64,000 nucleotides of DNA from Actinomadura madurae. Its GTDB lineage: Bacteria > Actinomycetota > Actinomycetes > Streptosporangiales > Streptosporangiaceae. The stretch is taken from the NCBI RefSeq assembly GCF_900115095.1, contig NZ_FOVH01000020.1, positions 62,001-126,000 of the forward strand, written 5' to 3'. Below, in pieces: positions 58,258 to 64,000 of this stretch (within the stretch, counting starts at the first letter, position 1; the number at the start of each line of letters is the position of its first letter). The position numbers were made by a program, and so were the translations under genes. The notes under the pieces were generated by a model. It made no database searches. It was not told the origin of the DNA and saw nothing but the letters and a program-made list of their open reading frames with translations.

Positions 58258-59238
58258 CTACGGCGCCAGCATGTCCGCGGTGAGGTTGGCCTCGGTGCCG
58301 GGGATGCCCTGGTCGCCGGCGCGCTTGTCGGCCATGGCGAGGAGGCGGCGGATGCGGCCGGCGATGGCGTCCTTGGTGAGGGGCGGGTCGGCGAGCTGGC
58401 CGAGTTCCTCCAGGGACGCCTGCTTGTGCTCCAGGCGGAGGCGGCCGGCGTTGACGAGGTGCTCGGGGGCGTCGTCGCCGAGGATCTCCAGGGCGCGGGC
58501 GACGCGGGCGCCGGCGGCGACGGCGGCGCGGGCGGAGCGGCGGAGGTTGGCGTCGTCGAAGTTCGCGAGGCGGTTGGCGGTGGCGCGGACCTCGCGGCGC
58601 ATGCGGCGCTCCTCCCAGGCGAGGACGCTGTCGTGCGCGCCGAGCCGGGTGAGCAGGGCGCTGATGGCGTCGCCGTCGCGGACGACGACGCGGTCGACGC
58701 CGCGGACCTCGCGGGCCTTGGCGTGGATCTTCAGGCGGCGGGCGGCGCCCACGAGGGCGAGCGCGGCCTCCGGGCCCGGGCAGGTCACTTCGAGGGACAT
58801 GGACCGGCCCGGTTCGGTGAGGGAGCCGTGCGCGAGGAAGGCGCCGCGCCAGGCCGACTCGGCGTCGCAGGCGGCACCCGCGACCACGTGCCGGGGCAGG
58901 CCCCGGACGGGGCGGCCGTTGTTGTCGATGAGGCCGGTCTGGCGGGCCAGCGACTCGCCGTCCCGGAAGACGCGGACCACGTAGCGGTTGCCCTTGCGCA
59001 GGCCGCTCGGCGCGAGGACGACGACCTCGGAGGTGTGCCCGAACACCTCCGCGATGTCCTTGATCAGGCGCCGGGCCGCGACCCCGGTGTCGATCTCGGC
59101 CTCGATCACGATGCGGCCGCTGACCAGGTGCAGGCCGCCCGCGAACCGCAGCAGCGTCGAGACCTCGGCCTTGCGGCAGCACGGCTTCAGCACCGTGAGC
59201 CTGCTCAGCTCGTCCTTGACCACACCGGTCATCGCCAT
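58258..59238 (-). CDS. whiA: Sporulation/DNA-binding regulator WhiA
   Basis: WhiA-type regulator of 326 residues: a LAGLIDADG-like N-terminal domain (about 1-215, beginning MTGVVKDELSRL with KPCCRKAEVSTLLRFAGGLH) and a C-terminal helix-turn-helix (about 280-315, SLEELGQLADPPLTKDAIAGR). In streptomycetes it acts with WhiB to start sporulation septation and chromosome segregation genes; in many other Gram-positives it is a nucleoid-associated protein. ATG 59238 has GGAGGG 8 nt upstream. Last gene of the uvrC-rapZ-yvcK-whiA series. Confidence 0.97.
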   Translation of the reverse strand: MAMTGVVKDELSRLTVLKPCCRKAEVSTLLRFAGGLHLVSGRIVIEAEIDTGVAARRLIKDIAEVFGHTSEVVVLAPSGLRKGNRYVVRVFRDGESLARQTGLIDNNGRPVRGLPRHVVAGAACDAESAWRGAFLAHGSLTEPGRSMSLEVTCPGPEAALALVGAARRLKIHAKAREVRGVDRVVVRDGDAISALLTRLGAHDSVLAWEERRMRREVRATANRLANFDDANLRRSARAAVAAGARVARALEILGDDAPEHLVNAGRLRLEHKQASLEELGQLADPPLTKDAIAGRIRRLLAMADKRAGDQGIPGTEANLTADMLAP

Positions 59239-59299
59239 CTGATGAACCCTCCCCCTATCGGACTTCCAGCAGTCTGGCCGATGACGGCCGCGCCGGTCG

Positions 59300-60265
59300 T
59301 CACTCGGCGAATATCTGTACGAAGGCTTGGGCCAGGCGGGCGGGTTCATGACGCGGCGAGCCGTCGTCGGCGGCGACGTCGGCGAGGACGAGGCGCCCGC
59401 CGAGGTCCTGGACGGCCTTGTCGAGCGCCGCGGTGTCGTCCACCACGCCGCGGTCGGCGAGGACGACGTCCACACGAAGGTCCGGCGCGTGCGCCTGCAA
59501 GACCTCCAGGTGGGTCTGCGGCGAGAAGTCGTCGGTCTCGCCGGGCTGCGGCGCGAGGTTCAGCGCGACGGCGCGGCGGGCGCGGGAGGTGGTGAGGGCG
59601 CGGGCCAGCGCGGGCACCTTGAGGTGCGGCAGGACGCTGGTGAACCAGGAGCCGGGGCCGAACACGATCCAGTCGGCGTCGTCGACGGCGGCGAGTGCCT
59701 CCGGGCAGGCGGGCGGGTCGGCGGGCACGAGCGACACCCCGAGCACGCTGCCGGGCGTCTTCGCGCAGGCCACCTGCCCCTTGACGTGGGTGATCTCGTC
59801 GGGGCGGGACGGGTCGGCGCCGCGCACGTCGGCGACGATGTCCATCGGCACGGCGGCCATCGGCAGGACGCGGCCGTGCGCGCCGAGCAGGCGGCCGACC
59901 CAGTCGAGGCCGGCGACGGTGGAGCCGGGCGCGGCGTCGCCGCCGAGCAGTTCCCACAGCGCGACGATGAGGAGGTTGCCGACGGCGTGGTCCTGCAGGT
60001 CGCCCTGGCTGCGGAAGCGGTGCTGGACCACGTCCCGCCAGGTCTGCCCCCATTCGTCGTCGCCGCACAGGGCGGCGAGCGCCATCCGCAGGTCGCCGGG
60101 CGGCAGCACGCCGAGTTCGCGGCGGAGCCGTCCGCTGGAGCCGCCGTCGTCGGCGACGGTGACGATCGCCGTCAGCCGGTCGGTGACGCGGCGCAGCGCC
60201 GACAGCGAGGCGTAGAGGCCGTGGCCCCCGCCGAGCGCGACGACCTTCGGGCCTGGCGGCTTCAC
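59300..60265 (-). CDS. yvcK: Gluconeogenesis factor YvcK (CofD-like)
   Basis: Nucleotide-sugar-binding CofD-fold protein of 321 residues. The N-terminal ALGGGHGLYASLSALRR loop and VTVADDGGSSGRLRRELGVL are family hallmarks, together with DHAVGNLLIVALWELLGG and IVFGPGSWFTSVLPHL. YvcK proteins bind UDP-sugars and affect cell wall or central metabolism. The GTG start 60265 lies 10-14 nt behind GAGGAGAG. It follows rapZ by 52 nt on the same strand. Confidence 0.95.
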   Translation of the reverse strand: MKPPGPKVVALGGGHGLYASLSALRRVTDRLTAIVTVADDGGSSGRLRRELGVLPPGDLRMALAALCGDDEWGQTWRDVVQHRFRSQGDLQDHAVGNLLIVALWELLGGDAAPGSTVAGLDWVGRLLGAHGRVLPMAAVPMDIVADVRGADPSRPDEITHVKGQVACAKTPGSVLGVSLVPADPPACPEALAAVDDADWIVFGPGSWFTSVLPHLKVPALARALTTSRARRAVALNLAPQPGETDDFSPQTHLEVLQAHAPDLRVDVVLADRGVVDDTAALDKAVQDLGGRLVLADVAADDGSPRHEPARLAQAFVQIFAE

Positions 60266-60317
60266 CGTGCCGTTTCTCTCCTCGTCCGGGAGCCCCGCCG
60301 GGGCCCGGCGCGGGCTG

Positions 60318-61196
60318 TCACTCGCGGCCGAGGTCACGATGGGCGACCTGCACCTCGAGGCCCTCGTCCCGCAGCCGGGCGGCGATCTGTTCCGCCATGG
60401 CCACACTACGGTGTTTTCCGCCCGTGCATCCCACGGCGAGGGTCACGTAGTGCTTGCCCTCGCGCTCGTAGCCGTCGGCGAGGAGCCGCAGCACCTCGGA
60501 GTAGGCGTCCAGGAACTCCTTGGCGCCGCGCTGCCCGAGGACGTAGTCGCGGACGGCGGCGTCGCGGCCCGTCTTCGGCCGCAGCTCCGGCACCCAGTGC
60601 GGGTTCGGCAGGAACCGGCAGTCGACCACCAGGTCGGCGTCGACGGGCAGGCCGTACTTGTAGCCGAACGACACGACGGTCGCGCGCAGGCTGGACTCGC
60701 CGGTGTCGTTGCCGAAGAACCCGATGATCTTGTTGCGCAGCTCGTGCACGTTCAGGCCGCTGGTGTCGATGACCAGGTCGGCCTCGGCGCGGACCTCGCG
60801 GACGAGCTCGCGCTCGCGGGCGATGCCGTCCACCAGGCGCCCGTCGCCCTGCAAGGGGTGCGGGCGGCGGACGCTCTCGAAACGGCGCACGAGGTCGGCG
60901 TCGCCGGCCTCCAGGAACACCACCCGCGGGTGGACGCCGCGCGCCTCCAGCTCGGCGATCGAGGAGTGCAGGTCCTCGGTGAACGCGCGGCTGCGGACGT
61001 CGACGACCACGGCGATGCGCGGCACCGCGTCCTTCACCCGGCCGCCGAGGTCGGCCATCGTGGCGAGCAGTCCCGGCGGCAGGTTGTCGACCACGAACCA
61101 GTCGAGGTCCTCCAGGGACTTGGCCGCGGTGCTGCGGCCCGCCCCGGACATGCCGGTGACTATCACGATGTCCGGGATCTTCGTCTCGCTCGTCAT
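60318..61196 (-). CDS. rapZ: RNase adapter/nucleotide-binding protein RapZ
   Basis: P-loop protein of 292 residues. Walker A GMSGAGRST (about 15-23), DNLPPGLL, the SFGYKYGLPVDADLVVDCRF segment, and the C-terminal GCTGGKHRSVAMAEQ and VAHRDL motifs are those of RapZ/YvcJ. In E. coli RapZ guides RNase E to the sRNA GlmZ and senses glucosamine-6-phosphate; in actinobacteria the role is not defined. It overlaps the uvrC stop (ATGA) and forms the standard cluster with uvrC, yvcK and whiA. Confidence 0.96.
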   Translation of the reverse strand: MTSETKIPDIVIVTGMSGAGRSTAAKSLEDLDWFVVDNLPPGLLATMADLGGRVKDAVPRIAVVVDVRSRAFTEDLHSSIAELEARGVHPRVVFLEAGDADLVRRFESVRRPHPLQGDGRLVDGIARERELVREVRAEADLVIDTSGLNVHELRNKIIGFFGNDTGESSLRATVVSFGYKYGLPVDADLVVDCRFLPNPHWVPELRPKTGRDAAVRDYVLGQRGAKEFLDAYSEVLRLLADGYEREGKHYVTLAVGCTGGKHRSVAMAEQIAARLRDEGLEVQVAHRDLGRE

Positions 61197-63214
61197 GACC
61201 GTCTCCCCCTGTGCTCCCCGTCGCCCGCGCCGCCCGCCGGGACGGCGCCGCCGTGCAGCGCCGCGACGATGCTCTCGGCGCTGCGCATGCCGATGCCCGG
61301 GACCTCGGCGACCTGCTCGGGCGTCGCGTCCTTCAGCCGCTTGAGCGAGCCGAAGTGCTTCAGCAGCGCCGCGCGCCGCGCCGGGCCCAGACCAGGAACG
61401 TTATCGAGTTCGCTGACCGTCATGGACTTCGACCGCCGCTGCCGGTGGAAGGTGATGGCGAACCGGTGCGCCTCGTCGCGTACCCGCTGGACGAGGAACA
61501 TGCCCTCGCTGTTGCGCGGCAGGACGACGGGGTCGGCCTCGCCGGGCAGCCAGATCTCTTCGAGCCGCTTGGCGATCCCGCAGACCGCGATGTCGTCGAC
61601 GCCCAGCTCGTCGAGGGCGCGCTGCGCGGCGGCGACCTGCGGCGGGCCGCCGTCGACGATCACCAGGTTGGGCGGGTAGGCGAACTTGCGCGGCCGCCCC
61701 GTCTCCGGGTCGATCGGCTGGTGCGCGCCCTCGTCCGCCTCGCTCTCCGGGGAGCCGCCCTCGGCCGCCTCGGCGGCCGCCTCCGAGGGATCGCCGAGCG
61801 TGTCCAGCTCGCCCGTCTTCTCGCTCTCGGCGAGGTAGCGGCGGAACCGGCGGGTGATGACCTCGTGGATGGACCGGACGTCGTCCTGCCCCTCCACGGC
61901 CTTGATCGTGAAGCGGCGGTACTCGCTCTTGCGGGCCAGGCCGTCCTCGAACACGACCATGGACGCGACCACGTTGGTGCCCTGGAGGTTGGAGACGTCG
62001 TAGCACTCGATGCGCAGGGGCGCGTCGTCCAGCTCCAGGGCGTCCTGGATCTCCTGGAGGGCGCGGCTGCGGGTGGTGAGGTCGGACGCGCGGCGCGTCT
62101 TGTGCTGCTTGAGCGCCTCGTGGGCGTTGCGGGCGACCGTCTCCAGCAACGTCTTCTTGTCGCCCCGCTGCGGGACGCGCAGCCGGACGGGCCCGCCGCG
62201 CTGCTCGGACAGCAGCTCGGTCATGGCGTCCTCCTCCGGCGGCAGGGCCGGCACGAAGACCTCGCGGGGCACCGACTCGCTCTCGCCGTAGACCTGGATG
62301 AGGAAGTGCTCGACGAGGTCGGAGGTGGTGACGTCCTCGACCTTGTCGACGACCCACCCGCGCTGCCCGCGGATGCGGCCGCCGCGCACGTAGAAGACCT
62401 GGACGGCCGCCTCCAGCTCGTCCTCGGCGAAGGCGATCATGTCGCAGTCGGTGCGGTCGGGCAGGACGACCGTCTGCTTCTCCAGGGCGCGCTCCAGGGC
62501 GCGGATGTCGTCGCGCAGGCGGGCGGCGCGCTCGTACTCCTGGGCCGCGGCGGCCTCGCGCATGTCGCGTTCGAGGCGCTTGATGAAGCGGGAGGTGGTG
62601 CCCGCCATGAAGTCGCAGAAGTCCTCGGCGAGCAGGCGGTGCTCCTCCGGGGAGACGCGGCCCACGCACGGCGCGGAGCACTTGCCGATGTAGCCGAGCA
62701 GGCAGGGGCGGTCGAGCTGGTGCTGGCGCTTGAACACCCCGGCGCTGCACGTCCGGACGGGGAACACGCGCAGCAGCTGGTCGACCGTCTCCCGGATCGC
62801 CCACGCGTGGGAGTACGGCCCGAAGTAGCGCACGCCCTTCCGCTTGGCGCCCCGCATCACCATCACCCTCGGGAACTCCTCGTTCAGGGTGACGGCGAGA
62901 TACGGGTACGACTTGTCGTCGCGGTAGCGGACGTTGAACCGGGGGTCGAACTCCTTGATCCAGGAGTACTCCAGCTGGAGGGCCTCGACCTCGGTGCCGA
63001 CGACCGTCCAGTCGACCCTCGCGGCCGTCTGCACCATCGTCTGGGTTCGGGGGTGCAGCGCGGAGAAGTCGGCGAAGTAGGAGTTCAGGCGCGAGCGCAG
63101 GTTCTTCGCCTTGCCCACGTAGATGACCCGGCCGTGCTCATCCCGGAATCGGTACACCCCGGGGGATTCAGGGATGGAGCCCGGTGCGGGTCGGTAGGTC
63201 GCCGGATCTGCCAC
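61193..63214 (-). CDS. uvrC: Excinuclease ABC subunit C
   Basis: Nucleotide excision repair endonuclease of 673 residues that makes both incisions around a lesion held by UvrB. The GIY-YIG domain is at the N terminus (ESPGVYRFRDEHGRVIYVGK, about 18-38), the UVR motif YERAARLRDDIRALERALEK about 210-232, the RNase H-like domain about 375-580, and two helix-hairpin-helix motifs at the end (VPGLGPARRAALLKHFGSL and VPGIGMRSAESIVAAL). An acidic insertion rich in Glu/Ala lies at about 472-495. The GTG start lacks a ribosome site; TAGGCT upstream suggests leaderless translation. Confidence 0.97.
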   Translation of the reverse strand: MADPATYRPAPGSIPESPGVYRFRDEHGRVIYVGKAKNLRSRLNSYFADFSALHPRTQTMVQTAARVDWTVVGTEVEALQLEYSWIKEFDPRFNVRYRDDKSYPYLAVTLNEEFPRVMVMRGAKRKGVRYFGPYSHAWAIRETVDQLLRVFPVRTCSAGVFKRQHQLDRPCLLGYIGKCSAPCVGRVSPEEHRLLAEDFCDFMAGTTSRFIKRLERDMREAAAAQEYERAARLRDDIRALERALEKQTVVLPDRTDCDMIAFAEDELEAAVQVFYVRGGRIRGQRGWVVDKVEDVTTSDLVEHFLIQVYGESESVPREVFVPALPPEEDAMTELLSEQRGGPVRLRVPQRGDKKTLLETVARNAHEALKQHKTRRASDLTTRSRALQEIQDALELDDAPLRIECYDVSNLQGTNVVASMVVFEDGLARKSEYRRFTIKAVEGQDDVRSIHEVITRRFRRYLAESEKTGELDTLGDPSEAAAEAAEGGSPESEADEGAHQPIDPETGRPRKFAYPPNLVIVDGGPPQVAAAQRALDELGVDDIAVCGIAKRLEEIWLPGEADPVVLPRNSEGMFLVQRVRDEAHRFAITFHRQRRSKSMTVSELDNVPGLGPARRAALLKHFGSLKRLKDATPEQVAEVPGIGMRSAESIVAALHGGAVPAGGAGDGEHRGRRS

Positions 63215-63400
63215 GTTCAGAAGCCTAATGGGCCGTACCGACAGGCGTGCGCCGGTGCGCGCCCGTTCTGTCGCCGTACGTCGGGGAGTGATGTAGATCT
63301 CCCGTTTAATGCCGGATGACCGCAAAGTACGCGGAAAGGGAAGGTCAGACGCAGGTTGAGCATCGTTCCCCGGCAGCACGGGAAGGGGGTCGTTCCGCAG

Positions 63401-64000
63401 ATGTCCGCCCTCTGGGCATGGATCGTCCTGGCGGCCGTCGTCGCCACGTCCGTGATCATCGTGGAAGGAGGCCGGCGGCTGCTCGCGGGCCGGCTGTCGG
63501 CGCGCTGGCCCGGCGCCGGACGCGTCGCCCGCCGCTGCGCCGCGCCGGCGTTCGCCTTCGCGGCGGTGGTGAGCTCCAGCGCCGCGATGCCGTACCAGCT
63601 CGTCGACGGCCAGGCCGAGGGCGCCGTCCGGCACGCGCTGCGGATCGCGGCCATCGGCGCGACCACCTGGCTGGTGCTGCGCATCGCCTACGCGCTGAGC
63701 GACCCGCCGCTGGCGCGGCTGATGCGCATCGAGGGAGAGCGCAACCGGCGGGCCAGGCGGGCCCGCACGCAGATGCTGCTGCTGCGCCGCATCACCGCGA
63801 TGATCATCGTGGTCCTCGCGGTCGGCGCGGCCCTGTTCACCTTCCCGGCCGTGCGGGCGGTCGGCGCCGGGGTGCTGGCGTCGGCGGGCGTCGCCGGGCT
63901 GGTCGTCGGCATCGCGGCGCGGCCGACGCTCGGCAACCTGCTCGCCGGGCTGCAGCTGGCGTTCAGCGACGCGCTGCGGCTGGACGACGTCGTCGTCACG
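63401..64000 (+). CDS. MscS-type mechanosensitive channel (3' end outside window)
   Basis: First 200 codons of a small-conductance mechanosensitive channel. It has a hydrophobic N terminus (MSALWAWIVLAAVVATS), a second helix near residues 80-100, a cytoplasmic Arg-rich loop (EGERNRRARRARTQ), a third helix, and then the pore-lining helix GAGVLASAGVAGLVVGIAAR followed by PTLGNLLAGLQLAF and the start of the beta domain (LRLDDVVVT). The ATG at 63401 has GGAAGGGGG upstream. The reading frame is open to the window end. It opens upon membrane tension to release solutes. The 186 nt between it and uvrC show nothing beyond promoter-like AT patches. Confidence 0.9.
   Translation, partial: MSALWAWIVLAAVVATSVIIVEGGRRLLAGRLSARWPGAGRVARRCAAPAFAFAAVVSSSAAMPYQLVDGQAEGAVRHALRIAAIGATTWLVLRIAYALSDPPLARLMRIEGERNRRARRARTQMLLLRRITAMIIVVLAVGAALFTFPAVRAVGAGVLASAGVAGLVVGIAARPTLGNLLAGLQLAFSDALRLDDVVVT

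Noticed and set aside
58426..60727. Plus-strand frames opposite whiA, yvcK and rapZ
   Set aside because: Same bias artefact; the minus strand encodes conserved core proteins.

Overview
The window comes from a high-GC actinomycete chromosome. Evidence: very GC-rich third codon positions, frequent GTG starts, many leaderless-looking starts preceded by TAnnnT boxes, a whiA-yvcK-rapZ-uvrC block, an RbpA-type RNA polymerase-binding protein, a SufR-like Fe-S regulator, MMPL and DesK/NarL-type two-component genes, and an actinobacterial ACT-GNAT fusion. The protein flavour fits Streptosporangiales/Thermomonosporaceae (Actinomadura-like), but genus is inference. I found no rRNA, tRNA, CRISPR array, transposase or phage gene.

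Layout. 0.1-5 kb: lipoprotein L,D-transpeptidase, a 7Fe ferredoxin/SufR-like regulator pair with a palindromic operator, a secreted TAP-type peptidase and a class C beta-lactamase-like protein that lacks its SxxK segment. 5-20 kb: regulator and exporter modules (TetR/MFS, MarR/MFS, PadR), two NarL-type two-component systems, an MMPL transporter, an SDR, and an ArsR-SRPBCC-DinB-like operon. 20-22.9 kb: a His-rich secreted protein, a MocR regulator and a metallophosphoesterase.

22.9-40.8 kb is a catabolic region. A ten-gene minus-strand operon (livKHMGF, MmgE/PrpD, Asp/Glu-racemase-like protein, FAD flavoprotein, hydantoinase-like amidohydrolase, IclR regulator) is almost entirely joined by overlapping or 1-nt-shared stop/start codons. 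It diverges from a four-gene operon (class III CoA-transferase, CitE-like lyase, cyclase-family hydrolase, second MmgE/PrpD) whose junctions are all 4-nt overlaps. A XRE-cupin regulator with two GTTCG/CGAAC operators, an Asp/Glu racemase and a Tat-exported amidohydrolase follow. Together they look like uptake and breakdown of a small carboxylate or cyclic amide; the substrate is not identifiable by eye.

40.8-50.8 kb: assorted metabolic genes, including an ACT-GNAT acetyltransferase, a methyltransferase, glyA, an EamA permease with an Lrp/AsnC regulator, an MFS protein, and a class A beta-lactamase disrupted by a frameshift after its KTG motif. 51-63.2 kb is the conserved actinobacterial core: uvrC-rapZ-yvcK-whiA and gap-pgk-tpiA-secG-rbpA, all on the minus strand. 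Between whiA and gap sits a plus-strand, overlapping three-gene cluster (55083-58250) encoding three membrane-anchored proteins with homologous N-terminal TPM-like domains. Two of them also carry a C-NPLHG...CxxC cytoplasmic tail. I consider this the most promising undescribed system. The window ends inside an MscS-type channel gene.
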